Below are positions 16,698-24,552 of a DNA stretch of 64,000 nucleotides, piece after piece; the first letter of the stretch is position 1, and every line of letters starts with the position of its first letter. This stretch comes from Candidatus Korarchaeum sp. GTDB taxonomy: Archaea; Korarchaeota; Korarchaeia; Korarchaeales; Korarchaeaceae. The stretch is taken from positions 310,001 to 374,000 of the forward strand of contig JAJHQZ010000001.1 of the NCBI GenBank assembly GCA_020833055.1. Reading direction: 5' to 3'. Under the pieces are notes generated by a model, which was given only the letters and a program-made list of their open reading frames with translations, was not told the origin of the DNA and did not search any database. A program made the position numbers and the translations under genes.

Positions 16698-17110
16698 AGA
16701 TGGGTAGGAGGTTCCTAGAGTTAGAAGCGGATGTTGGATTTGAGGTATGGGCTGAAGATATAAATTCCCTCTTCGAAGAGGCGGCCCTCTCTATGTATGA
16801 GATAATGGTGGATGTGGAGAAAGTGGGGAGGAGTGTAGAGAGGAGTATAAATATAAATGCTCCCGATATAGAGATGCTACTTCACCATTGGTTATCGGAG
16901 CTTCTCTTCATCACGGACGTAGAGGGGATAGTGTTCTCCGATTTCGAGGTCAAGATATCAGGGAACGATCTCGAGGGGAGGGCATGGGGTGAATTCATAG
17001 ATATAGAGAAGCACAACCCGAAGACCGAGATAAAGGCTGTCACTTACCACAAGTTGAGCGTGAGGGAGGAGGGGGGTATCTGGAGGTGTACTGTGGTCTT
17101 GGATATATGA
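16694..17110 (+). CDS. Archease
   Basis: A 138-residue archease, the protein that activates the RNA ligase RtcB by promoting its guanylylation. The N-terminal LELEADVGFEVWAED matches the family's EHTADIGIRAYG-type strand with the metal-binding Asp; LLHHWLSELLFI and AVTYHKLSVREEGG are the other conserved stretches, the latter carrying the His-Lys pair, and the last residues end in DI as in other archeases. It overlaps the upstream membrane-protein gene by four bases. An in-frame ATG six bases on is an equally good start. RtcB itself is not in the window. Confidence 0.9.
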   Translation: MKMGRRFLELEADVGFEVWAEDINSLFEEAALSMYEIMVDVEKVGRSVERSININAPDIEMLLHHWLSELLFITDVEGIVFSDFEVKISGNDLEGRAWGEFIDIEKHNPKTEIKAVTYHKLSVREEGGIWRCTVVLDI

Positions 17111-17165
17111 GGGACTACTCTCCGAAATCTTATTAAATTTCTCTACCCTTTATTCGATTATTTAG

Positions 17166-17178
17166 AAAAATTTATCTC
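17166..17178 (+). promoter_or_regulatory. BRE/TATA promoter of the L3-S19 ribosomal operon
   Basis: AAAAATTTATCTC is the best promoter candidate before L3. Transcription would start near 17200, leaving a leader of roughly 65 bases before the ATG at 17263. Confidence 0.45.
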
Positions 17179-17228
17179 AAACTTCCCAATCCCGGAGCTC
17201 TGCCTTTGAAAGAAACTTTAATAAACGA

Positions 17229-17245
17229 GGGGAGCATCCCTCCCC
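17229..17245 (+). promoter_or_regulatory. Hairpin in the L3 mRNA leader
   Basis: GGGGAG CATCC CTCCCC forms a perfect 6-bp stem with a 5-base loop, 7 bases before the L3 ribosome binding site (GAGGTG at 17252). It may be an autoregulatory binding site for a ribosomal protein. This is inference from structure and position only. Confidence 0.3.
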
Positions 17246-17262
17246 GAAAGAGAGGTGGCCTT

Positions 17263-18261
17263 ATGCCAAGGAGACACGGCTCTCTGCAGTACTACCCTAG
17301 GAAGAGAGCAGCTACTCAGAAGGCTCTATTCAGATCTTACCCGGAACTCTCGGTTGATAAGCCGACTTTAGTAGCCTTCCCAGGATACAAGGTCGGTATG
17401 GTGCACGTCTTACTGAAGGAGGACAGGCCAGGTAAACTGAACTTCGGTCAGCAGATAACTCTAGCTTCTACTGTGATAGAGACCCCTCCTATTGAGGTAG
17501 TGGGTTTCAGGGCTTATAAAGAGGATTACTACGGTCTCAAACCTCTAGTTACCGCAGTGAGGATAGAGAAGAAGGATCCTATATCGAGGCTCTTGACGAT
17601 AGGCGATGGTGTGGATAACTTTAATGAAGCTCTCCCTAAGCTTGAAGTTGCTAAAGTGAGTGAGATCAGGATACTATCATACACTAGGCCGGATCTAGCC
17701 GGTATCCATAAGAAGAAACCTGAGTTCATGGAGATACCAGTTAAGGGAGGGGAAATGGAGGAGAGGATAGAGTTCGCTAAGTCGCTAGTCGGCTCCCAGC
17801 TGAAGGTAGATAGTGTCTTCAAAGTAGGCCAGCTCGTCGATGTGACTGCTGTGACTAAGGGGCACGGTTGGCAGGGGGTCGTGAGGAGGTTCGGGGTAGA
17901 GTTGTTGAGGCATAAGGCTGGGAAGGGGAGATGGAGAGTTGGAAGCCTGGGCTCGAGGCACCCACCTTACGTCACTTGGAGAGTACCGAGAGCTGGGCAG
18001 ACGGGTTATCAGAAGAGGACAGAGTACAACAAGAGGATACTGATGATTGGAGATCTGACTAGAGGCGATATAGACATATCCCCAAGGGGAGGCTTCAAGA
18101 ATTACGGTATATTGAGGAGCCAATACCTATTGCTATCTGGCTCCGTCCCAGGACCGGCAAAGCGTTTCGTCTTCATAAGACATCCAATAAGGCCTAAGTA
18201 CGCCGAATTACCTGCTCCAGAGATATACTACGTGAGCTCGGTCGGGTGGCTTAGGAGGTGA
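17263..18261 (+). CDS. rpl3: Ribosomal protein uL3
   Basis: Large-subunit protein L3 (332 residues), near the peptidyl transferase centre. It begins MPRRHGSLQYYPRKRA, the archaeal form, and contains the conserved loop VTKGHGWQGVVRRFGV and the later HKAGKGRWRVGSLGSRHP and VPRAGQTGYQKRTEYN. I start at the ATG 17263 with GAGGTG six bases upstream; an in-frame TTG at 17206 would add 19 residues not found in L3. It is the first gene of an L3-L4-L23-L2-S19 run. Confidence 0.97.
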   Translation: MPRRHGSLQYYPRKRAATQKALFRSYPELSVDKPTLVAFPGYKVGMVHVLLKEDRPGKLNFGQQITLASTVIETPPIEVVGFRAYKEDYYGLKPLVTAVRIEKKDPISRLLTIGDGVDNFNEALPKLEVAKVSEIRILSYTRPDLAGIHKKKPEFMEIPVKGGEMEERIEFAKSLVGSQLKVDSVFKVGQLVDVTAVTKGHGWQGVVRRFGVELLRHKAGKGRWRVGSLGSRHPPYVTWRVPRAGQTGYQKRTEYNKRILMIGDLTRGDIDISPRGGFKNYGILRSQYLLLSGSVPGPAKRFVFIRHPIRPKYAELPAPEIYYVSSVGWLRR

Positions 18262-18266
18262 ATCTA

Positions 18267-19055
18267 ATGGAGGTCCCAATTTATAACTTGAATGGGGAGG
18301 TCATCGGGAGTATAGAGCTACCTCCATTGTTCGAACTGGACGTTAGGGAGGATGTAATAAGGAGAGTCTATCTATCGCAGCTGACAGCTAGGATACAACC
18401 TCAGGGCAGGGATCCTCTAGCCGGCCTCAGGACCTCAGCTGAGTCCTTAGGTGCTGGTCACGGTATAGCTAGAGTGCCTAGAGTGAAGGGGAGGGGCTAT
18501 CCAGCAGCGGGCAGAGCTGCTAGAGCTGTCATGGCTGTAGGAGGGGCTAAGACGAAGGCCCCCAGATCTTGGAAAGTCATATGGGAGAGGGTCAATAGGA
18601 AGGAGAGGAGGCTCGCTATAGGGAGCGCTATAGCAGCTACTAGCCATCCAGAACTCGTCAGAGCGAGGCACAGGATACCTGAAGGGATCGCTTTGCCTAT
18701 CGTAGTATCCGATGATATAGAATCGATAAGGAAGACCTCTGAGCTCTACAAATTGCTCGAGAGGTTGGGTCTCGGGGAGGAGCTAGAGAGGTGCAAGAGG
18801 AGGTTCAGGAAGATTAGAGCTGGGAGGGGGAAGATGAGGGGAAGAGTCAGGCAGAGGGCGAGAGGGCCCCTGATAATATACTTGAGGGAGGACTCTCCCC
18901 TGAAGCTGGCGTATAGAAACATACCTGGGGTAGATGCCGTTTCCGTGAGGAACCTGAGTGTGATGCACTTAGCTCCCGGAGGGAAGCCGGGGAGACTGAC
19001 TATATGGAGCGAATCCTCAATAAGAGCTCTAGAGGAGGTGAGGATCATTGCCTAA
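18267..19055 (+). CDS. rpl4: Ribosomal protein uL4
   Basis: Large-subunit protein L4 (262 residues), which lines the nascent-chain exit tunnel. RQPQGRDPLAG-like sequence, GAGHGIARVPRVKGRGYPAAGRAA and GGAKTKAPRSWKV make up the tunnel loop. GGAGGTG at 18253-18259 lies seven bases before the ATG at 18267, so I prefer that over the GTG at 18258. In bacteria L4 is also an autogenous regulator of its operon; whether this holds here is unknown. The 3' end overlaps L23 by eight bases. Confidence 0.96.
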   Translation: MEVPIYNLNGEVIGSIELPPLFELDVREDVIRRVYLSQLTARIQPQGRDPLAGLRTSAESLGAGHGIARVPRVKGRGYPAAGRAARAVMAVGGAKTKAPRSWKVIWERVNRKERRLAIGSAIAATSHPELVRARHRIPEGIALPIVVSDDIESIRKTSELYKLLERLGLGEELERCKRRFRKIRAGRGKMRGRVRQRARGPLIIYLREDSPLKLAYRNIPGVDAVSVRNLSVMHLAPGGKPGRLTIWSESSIRALEEVRIIA

Positions 19056-19323
19056 GTTTTTCGATCCATTTAAAATACTAAAAGCTCCTATATCCACTGA
19101 GAAGGTAGTCAGAATGATAAATGAGGAGAATAAACTGGCCTTCTATGTAGATATCAAAGCGAGTAAGTCCGATATAAAGAGGGCAGTCGAGGAAGCATTT
19201 GACGTGAAAGTAGTGAGCGTAAGGACCTTAATAACACCCACCGGAAGGAAGAAGGCATATGTGAAGCTATCACCTGAGTTCAAAGCATCAGATGTTGCCT
19301 CGAAGCTCGGGGTAATAGGGTGA
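19048..19323 (+). CDS. rpl23: Ribosomal protein uL23
   Basis: Large-subunit protein L23 (91 residues) at the tunnel exit, the docking site for SRP. The pattern APISTEKVVRMINEENKLAFYVD, then KSDIKRAVEEAFDVKVVSVRTLITP and GRKKAYVKL is typical of the archaeal protein. It begins with TTG inside the end of L4, an eight-base overlap, which suggests coupled translation. Confidence 0.96.
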   Translation: MPKFFDPFKILKAPISTEKVVRMINEENKLAFYVDIKASKSDIKRAVEEAFDVKVVSVRTLITPTGRKKAYVKLSPEFKASDVASKLGVIG

Positions 19324-19327
19324 GAGT

Positions 19328-20065
19328 GTGGGTAAGAGGATCTTAGTTCAGAGGAAGGGGAGAGGGGGTATTCAGTTCAGATCTAAGGATCACTTGAAGA
19401 TAGCTCCAGTTCGCTACCCTCAGGACGGGATGGATAATCTACTTAGGGGCGTAATAAAGGAGATACTGCATGAGCCGGGCAGGCATACCCCCATATCACT
19501 CGTGGAACTTGAGAACGGACAGAAGTTCTATTACATACCTCCGGAGGGGGTTTATGAGGGTCAGGAGATTCAGATAGGCAAGGGGGCCGAGGTAAGGACG
19601 GGTAACATACTGCCTCTATCCGAGATACCTGATGGTAGTCTCGTCTGTAACGTTGAGATAAGACCTGGAGATGGTGGGAAGATCGCTAGGAGGAGCGGGA
19701 CTTACGCAATAGTTTTCTCCCATGAGGGAGATAAGGTAATACTTAGGTTACCCTCTAGGAAGGAGAAGATAGTTGATGCGAGGTGCAGAGCAACAATAGG
19801 CATAGTAGCTGGCAGCGGGAGGATAGAGAAACCGTTCATGAAGGCCGGTACCAAGTACTACCACGAGAGGACTCATCCGAAGAGGTGGCCAGTGGTGAGA
19901 GGAGTAGCGATGAATCCCGTATCCCATCCGCATGGAGGGGGATCGCATAAGAGACCTGGGAAGCCGACTACAGTCGCTAGAACGGCTCCTCCTGGTCAGA
20001 AAGTTGGTCATATAGCTGCTAGAAAGACCGGAAGGGCTAAGAGGAGGGTGACGACTCAGAGGTAA
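19328..20065 (+). CDS. rpl2: Ribosomal protein uL2
   Basis: Large-subunit protein L2 (245 residues), needed for subunit joining and peptidyl transferase structure. The conserved C-terminal GVAMNPVSHPHGGGSHKRPGKP loop with the functionally important His is intact. Translation starts at GTG 19328, five bases after the L23 stop, with GGTGAG just upstream. The C-terminus RAKRRVTTQR is short and basic as in other archaea. Confidence 0.97.
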   Translation: MGKRILVQRKGRGGIQFRSKDHLKIAPVRYPQDGMDNLLRGVIKEILHEPGRHTPISLVELENGQKFYYIPPEGVYEGQEIQIGKGAEVRTGNILPLSEIPDGSLVCNVEIRPGDGGKIARRSGTYAIVFSHEGDKVILRLPSRKEKIVDARCRATIGIVAGSGRIEKPFMKAGTKYYHERTHPKRWPVVRGVAMNPVSHPHGGGSHKRPGKPTTVARTAPPGQKVGHIAARKTGRAKRRVTTQR

Positions 20066-20095
20066 AATTATATTTCATGGAGGGAAGATCTCTAG

Positions 20096-20494
20096 ATGTC
20101 CTCTAGGGAGTTCAGATACCGTGGGTATACGCTGGAGCAACTCCAAGCGATGACATTGGATGAGCTAGCTAATGTCATGCCAGCTAGGATAAGGAGGACG
20201 CTGAGGAGAGGGCTTTCCATCGAGAACAAGAAATTCCTAGATAAGATCAGGAGATACAAAGCCATGGGGATTGATAAAGTTATAAGGACACATAGGAGGG
20301 ATATGCCCGTATTACCTGAGATGGTGGGCTCTAAGATAGCGGTCCATAACGGGAAGGACTTCGTTGAGATCACGATAGTTCCTGAGATGATAGGGCATTA
20401 TCTCGGTGAGTTCGCGATGACAAACAAGATAGTGAAGCATGGGAAACCGGGTAAGGGAGCTACGAGATCTAGCAAGTTCGTACCTCTTAAGTAA
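20096..20494 (+). CDS. rps19: Ribosomal protein uS19
   Basis: Small-subunit protein S19 (132 residues) in the head, contacting the decoding region. The archaeal N-terminal extension with [19 protein letters not shown] is followed by [27 protein letters not shown] and the conserved [27 protein letters not shown] tail. It is the last protein gene of this run: L22 and S3, which usually follow S19 in archaea, are absent. Its TAA stop is two bases before tRNA-Ser. Confidence 0.96.
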   Translation: MSSREFRYRGYTLEQLQAMTLDELANVMPARIRRTLRRGLSIENKKFLDKIRRYKAMGIDKVIRTHRRDMPVLPEMVGSKIAVHNGKDFVEITIVPEMIGHYLGEFAMTNKIVKHGKPGKGATRSSKFVPLK

Positions 20495-20496
20495 TT

Positions 20497-20583
20497 GCCG
20501 GGGTGGCCGAGATCGGACCAAGGTGCCCGCCTTGAGAGCGGGTGGCCCTCCGGGCCGCGAGGGTTCAAATCCCTCCCCCGGCG
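20497..20583 (+). tRNA. tRNA-Ser (anticodon TGA)
   Basis: A class II tRNA with acceptor stem GCCGGGG/CCCCGGC and discriminator G, as expected for serine. The anticodon stem CCCGC/GCGGG encloses CTTGAGA, giving anticodon TGA. A long variable arm (GGCCCTCCGGGCC) and GGGTTCAAATCCC T-arm follow. No intron; CCA is not encoded. It begins two bases after the S19 stop codon, leaving no space for its own promoter, so it is probably processed from the ribosomal-protein transcript. T-rich sequence (ATTTTATTTTGATTT) directly after it may terminate that transcript. Confidence 0.96.
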
Positions 20584-20599
20584 CTCATTTTATTTTGAT

Positions 20600-20735
20600 T
20601 TAAGATAGACATCCTCCCTGCTCTAAAGCGAGTTCCTACTATTGCGGGGAGTTCGGGCTATATCCCCTCTTCCCGAGTTTTTAGCCCGGGCCGGTCGGTT
20701 CGTCAGCTACTATCAGGACCTTCATCATGCCTCGC
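20600..20735 (-). ncRNA. Possible small RNA or leaderless micro-ORF transcript
   Basis: The gap between tRNA-Ser and the S10 gene holds no ordinary gene. On the minus strand a good TATA-like element (AAATTTAAATATA, 20752-20764) lies about 25 bases before 20730. Downstream are GC-rich pairings: GCGAG/CTCGC at 20731-20735 and 20628-20632, and CGGGCTA/TAGCCCG at 20654-20660 and 20682-20688. A 15-codon frame (20681-20728, MMKVLIVADEPTGPG) starts exactly where a leaderless mRNA would. It matches no RNA family I know. The 3' end is a guess. Confidence 0.25.
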
Positions 20736-20751
20736 ATAATAAACTTGTAAC

Positions 20752-20764
20752 TATATTTAAATTT
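20752..20764 (-). promoter_or_regulatory. TATA-like element before the candidate small transcript
   Basis: AAATTTAAATATA on the minus strand, 24-36 bases before the ATG at 20728. It follows a T-rich run (TTTCTTTTT) after the S10 stop that may end the EF-1alpha/S10 transcript, so it could start a separate RNA. Confidence 0.35.
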
Positions 20765-20806
20765 CACTCAATATCTCTTGAGAATTTAAAAAGAAATACT
20801 GAAGTT

Positions 20807-21118
20807 TCACATCAGAACGATACTTATCTTGACATCCTCCGGGAGCGTTATACCCATTATACTCCTTATATATCTCTCATCCGGGTTCGGGATGTCGATT
20901 ATCCTCTTGTGGATCCTCAGCTCATATTTATCGTATCTATTAGTCCCCTCCCCCGATGGGTTCCTGAGGGCCGTCACTCTGAGCCTCTTCGTGGGTAGGG
21001 GTATGGGCCCCTTAACCCTTATCCCCATCTTATCAGCTATCTCCTTGAACATCCTGCTCACTCTCTCTAAGCTCTCCGGATTCACGCTCACTAACTCTAT
21101 CCTCAGGACTTCAGTCAT
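20807..21118 (-). CDS. rps10: Ribosomal protein uS10
   Basis: Small-subunit protein S10 (103 residues). VKGPIPLPTKRLRVTALRNPSGEGT and YELRIHKRIIDI are the diagnostic segments. I start at the ATG 21118, which has AGGTGA six bases upstream; an in-frame GTG at 21127 overlaps that site. The gene follows EF-1alpha by 28 bases, the usual archaeal tuf-rps10 order. Here the pair is cut off from the S12-S7 genes that normally precede it; those lie at about 45 kb. Confidence 0.95.
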   Translation of the reverse strand: MTEVLRIELVSVNPESLERVSRMFKEIADKMGIRVKGPIPLPTKRLRVTALRNPSGEGTNRYDKYELRIHKRIIDIPNPDERYIRSIMGITLPEDVKISIVLM

Positions 21119-21146
21119 TGAGATCACCTAAAAAAGGAGGGGGTGT

Positions 21147-22418
21147 TCATTTCTTCTTCCTCTCCAGCGGGACTACGTCAAGTACTATGCCAGCAGCCAC
21201 TGTTATCCCCATATCTCTAACGGCGAACCTCCCGAGGGGCGGGAACTCGCTGTACTTCTCTATCACGAAAGGTTTAATAGGCTCGAACCTCACTATAGCG
21301 GCATCTCCCCTCTTTATGAAGCTAGGTTTCTCCTCGAGGACCTGGCCTGTCCTCGGATCTATCTTCTTCTCTATAGAGACCATCTTGCAGGCCATGTGAC
21401 CTGTGTGCGCATGGACTACTGGGGTGTAACCTGGGGCTATCGCTGTCGGGTGTTGTAGCACGACTATCTGAGCTGTGAACTCCTTAGCAACTGTCGGCGG
21501 GTTGTTCGGGTGGCCTATGACATCTCCTCTCTTTATCTCCTTCTTATCTATCCCCTTTATGTTTATACCTATATTATCACCTGGTTCGGCTTTTTCGAGC
21601 CTCTCATGGTGCATCTCTATGCTCTTCACTTCAGCCGTCTTACCCAACGGCTCTATTACTATCGTGTCCCCGGGCTTGAGGACGCCCGTCTCCACTCTAC
21701 CGACTACTACAGTACCTACACCAGTTATCGAGAACACGTCTTGGATGGGGATCCTCAAGGGCTTATCTAGAGGCTTCGGTGGGGCGACGAATGTATCTAG
21801 GACCTCGTAAAGTGTCGGACCATTATACCAGGGCATATTATTGCTCCTATTAACTACGTTATCTCCCAAGAGGCCGCTAGTCGGTACGAAGTATATCTTA
21901 GATGGATCATAACCGACTTTCCTGAGGAGATCTGAGACTTGTTCTTTTATCTCCTCATACCTCTCCTTCTTATAGCTTACTGTCGGGTCATCCATCTTAT
22001 TTACAGCTACGGCCAGCTGGTTCACTCCCAAGGTCTTTATCAGGAAGACGTGCTCTATCGTCTGGGCTTGAACCCCCTCCCCAGACTTAGCTGAGACGAC
22101 TAGTATAGCTGCATCCGCTTGACTAGCCCCTGTTATCATGTTCTTAACGAAGTCCCTGTGTCCAGGGGCATCTATCACTGTGATCATCTTATGCGGGGTC
22201 TCCACTTTAGTGTGGAAGAGGTCTATGGTCATTCCCCTCTCTCGCTCCTCCTTGAGCCTATCGACGACCCAAGCGAATCTAGCGTCTCCAGCTAGATCCT
22301 CCGGAGGTAGCTCTTCTACGAGTTTTAAGTCGTAGAAGAGCCTACCGATTATTGTAGACTTCCCATGGTCCACATGGCCGACGAATATCAGGTTCACGTG
22401 TTCCTTCTCAGGCATCAT
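21147..22418 (-). CDS. tef1: Translation elongation factor EF-1alpha
   Basis: Delivers aminoacyl-tRNA to the ribosome as a GTP complex. The 423-residue protein has all GTPase motifs: GHVDHGKST (residues 14-22), DAPGHRDF (about 91-98) and NKMD (about 152). [11 protein letters not shown] forms switch I. Two beta-barrel domains follow, with [13 protein letters not shown] and the conserved [15 protein letters not shown] strong TATA element lies 39-50 bases upstream and GGGTGAT immediately precedes the ATG. S10 follows in the same transcript. Confidence 0.97.
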   Translation of the reverse strand: MMPEKEHVNLIFVGHVDHGKSTIIGRLFYDLKLVEELPPEDLAGDARFAWVVDRLKEERERGMTIDLFHTKVETPHKMITVIDAPGHRDFVKNMITGASQADAAILVVSAKSGEGVQAQTIEHVFLIKTLGVNQLAVAVNKMDDPTVSYKKERYEEIKEQVSDLLRKVGYDPSKIYFVPTSGLLGDNVVNRSNNMPWYNGPTLYEVLDTFVAPPKPLDKPLRIPIQDVFSITGVGTVVVGRVETGVLKPGDTIVIEPLGKTAEVKSIEMHHERLEKAEPGDNIGINIKGIDKKEIKRGDVIGHPNNPPTVAKEFTAQIVVLQHPTAIAPGYTPVVHAHTGHMACKMVSIEKKIDPRTGQVLEEKPSFIKRGDAAIVRFEPIKPFVIEKYSEFPPLGRFAVRDMGITVAAGIVLDVVPLERKKK

Positions 22419-22456
22419 ATCACCCTATGAGTGACACCTGAAATTGGTGCATCGTG

Positions 22457-22468
22457 TATTTTTAAACC
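22457..22468 (-). promoter_or_regulatory. Promoter of the EF-1alpha/S10 operon
   Basis: GGTTTAAAAATA on the minus strand lies 39-50 bases before the EF-1alpha start, giving a predicted leader of about 17 bases that includes GGGTGAT. Confidence 0.55.
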
Positions 22469-22767
22469 TAAATATCTCCGGGAGATCTCACTGGAGGTCG
22501 GTGCTCGAGATAGTGGTACGTATGGTAAAAATTATCAAAAAATTAGCGACTGTCTAAATATTTTATAGTTGCTGGTCGATATTAATGATAAAAATTCAAT
22601 GAGTTACTAATAAATTTGCTTAATAGTAATGGGTATTTTAAATAATCAATAGAGAGGTTTATCTAAAATTTAGCACGTTAAACTGCACTTACTATTTAAT
22701 ATTTTTTGGATGAATATCTCTGATGTGTCGTGGGAGGTTTTTTAAGTTAATCAAGTAGTGCCGCTAG
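22469..22767. other. A/T-rich intergenic region without a recognisable gene
   Basis: The whole gap from 22419 to 22767 (349 bases) is the longest gene-free stretch here. The first 50 bases hold the EF-1alpha promoter and leader. The rest is markedly A/T-rich compared with its surroundings and has stops in all frames. TTTTTTAAGTTAA at 22738-22750 is a likely TATA box for the small membrane-protein gene that starts at 22768. I see no tRNA, repeat array or convincing small RNA. Confidence 0.6.
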
Positions 22768-23208
22768 ATGCACGAAGAAGGTATCGTGAGGTATAAGGAA
22801 GCTACCGCTTGGTTACTGACCTTCCCCCCACTAATGGCTCTATTATCAAATATGCTGTCGCTCAATTTCTCGATATTTGATAAAGATACAGGTGCTAGGA
22901 TAAGCATAATCCTTATGATGACAGCAATGTTCATATTCATCATCGGTGATAGGTACATAAGGATACTGATCCCTCTCGAGGAGGGGCAAGTACATCATAT
23001 GGTTAGGCTCTATAGGAAAGCTGCTATCCTCCTAGGGGTAGTCATACCTACGCTGGGCCTCCTCTCAGCATTAGCTGTAGGATACCCTGACTCCCCACTG
23101 ACATCCCTCTCTTTCACAGCTATATCCCTGAGCGGGTTGGGTTCCGCTTGGAAGAGATTCTACGATAAGCTCACCGGAAAAATAATAGTGGAGAGGACTA
23201 AAAGCTAA
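22768..23208 (+). CDS. Small membrane protein of unknown function
   Basis: A 146-residue protein with three clear membrane segments (WLLTFPPLMALLSNML, ISIILMMTAMFIFIIG, AAILLGVVIPTLGLLSALAV) and a weaker fourth near SLSFTAISLSGLG, ending in a basic tail. I do not recognise a family. The TATA-like element 18-30 bases upstream suggests a leaderless mRNA and supports a real gene, as does a frame spanning the whole gap to the next gene. Its stop lies three bases from the converging phosphohexomutase stop. Confidence 0.6.
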   Translation: MHEEGIVRYKEATAWLLTFPPLMALLSNMLSLNFSIFDKDTGARISIILMMTAMFIFIIGDRYIRILIPLEEGQVHHMVRLYRKAAILLGVVIPTLGLLSALAVGYPDSPLTSLSFTAISLSGLGSAWKRFYDKLTGKIIVERTKS

Positions 23209-23211
23209 AAC

Positions 23212-24552
23212 TTAGGATAAAGCGTTTATTATCTCATTCAATAACTTCCTCGCTTCCTCCTCATCCCTCCCCTCAACTAGGACCCTTATCTTATGCTCCG
23301 TTTTAGAGAGCCTAACTAAAGCCCATAGATCATCGGAAATCAACCCGATACCATCGAGGAAATCTAAATTCATTCCTCTCTCTTCCCCAATTTTGATTAA
23401 AATCCTTTCCACTTCTTTCCATTCCTTCTCCAATGGGAGATTCCTCCTCATCGTATGGTACTTGGGGAAATCTCCGATAATATCGCTCAAACTCCTCCCT
23501 CTAGTAGCCATTAGTTCCAATATGAGGGCCGCTGCTAAAGGACCATCTCTACCTAGGTGGAAATCGGGGAGTATCACGCCCCCGCAGCTCCCCTCACCAC
23601 CGACAGTAGCCCCTACCTCCTTCATCTTATGCGTCACATAAGCCTCTCCGACGGGGGTTCTGTAGATCTCAGCACCCCTCCTCATCGCTATATGATCGAA
23701 GATCCTGGATGATGCCGCGTTCACGACCAGTTTCCCACCGCCCTTCCTCTCGAGTATATAATCGACGACGAGCGCTAGCGTAACATCTTCAGGCATGACC
23801 TCCCCTCTCTCCGTTACTATAGTTAGTCTGTCAGCATCCGTATCATGAGCGAAGCCCAGATCCGATCCAGTGGCTACTACGATCTTAGAGAGGTCCTCTA
23901 GGGTATCTGGTCTCGGCTCCAATTCCCTCACGAATATCCCAGGGGCTGAGTTTATAGTTAACGTCTTGACACCCAGTTCGTTGAGGAGATAGGGGGTTAC
24001 ATAAGCCCCAGCTCCACCGTTAACATCTAAGCAGACCTTCAACTTATACCCTCTGACTCTCTCAATATTCACGAACTTGAGGAGGTCCTCCAAGTAGTCC
24101 TCTGTAGCGTCATATTGCTCCTCCTTTCCCATCTCGTTCCAGGGCACTGATTCAAATCTTCCCTTCTCGAACTCAGATCTGAGGAGCTCCATCTCATCAG
24201 GGTGGAGGAGGATACCTTCTCTCCCTAATAACTTCAATGCGTTCCACTCAGGCGGATTGTGGCTCCCAGATATCACTATGCCTCCATCCGCATTGTACTT
24301 AGCTGTGGCCCATTCTATCGTAGGTGTTGGAGCTACCCCTATGTTGAGCACGTTCACACCAGCTGAGAGGAGCCCTGAGATAACTGCTCTCTCAATAGCT
24401 TCTCCACTTGGTCTCGTATCCCTTCCGACGACTACTAGAGATCCCTTCCCCAATCTCCTCCCGAAGATATTGGCTATCAACATGGAAGTGTGAGCATCGA
24501 AGCCCCTGCCCACGATACCCCTTATCCCTAAGGGAGTGAAGATGAGGCTCAT
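23212..24552 (-). CDS. glmM: Phosphohexomutase, probable phosphoglucosamine mutase
   Basis: A 446-residue alpha-D-phosphohexomutase. The phosphoserine loop is VISGSHNPPEWNALK (about residues 93-107), the metal-binding loop DTDADRL, the sugar-binding loop GEGSCGG and a C-terminal phosphate-binding VRLSKTEHKIRVLVEGR. Archaeal enzymes of this size act on glucosamine 6-phosphate, and GlmS, which makes that substrate, is encoded at 42.5 kb. Phosphomannomutase activity cannot be excluded. Its start overlaps the transporter stop by four bases. Confidence 0.85.
   Translation of the reverse strand: MSLIFTPLGIRGIVGRGFDAHTSMLIANIFGRRLGKGSLVVVGRDTRPSGEAIERAVISGLLSAGVNVLNIGVAPTPTIEWATAKYNADGGIVISGSHNPPEWNALKLLGREGILLHPDEMELLRSEFEKGRFESVPWNEMGKEEQYDATEDYLEDLLKFVNIERVRGYKLKVCLDVNGGAGAYVTPYLLNELGVKTLTINSAPGIFVRELEPRPDTLEDLSKIVVATGSDLGFAHDTDADRLTIVTERGEVMPEDVTLALVVDYILERKGGGKLVVNAASSRIFDHIAMRRGAEIYRTPVGEAYVTHKMKEVGATVGGEGSCGGVILPDFHLGRDGPLAAALILELMATRGRSLSDIIGDFPKYHTMRRNLPLEKEWKEVERILIKIGEERGMNLDFLDGIGLISDDLWALVRLSKTEHKIRVLVEGRDEEEARKLLNEIINALS

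Noticed and set aside
20690-20730. C/D-box guide RNA on the minus strand (ATGATGA and CTGA)
   Set aside because: Only five bases separate the C-like and D-like boxes, too short for a guide, and ATGATGA is also the start of the micro-ORF.
20642-20998. Open frame of 118 codons on the plus strand across the S10 gene
   Set aside because: It is antisense to S10, and its composition follows that gene's opposite strand. No ribosome binding site or conserved motif.
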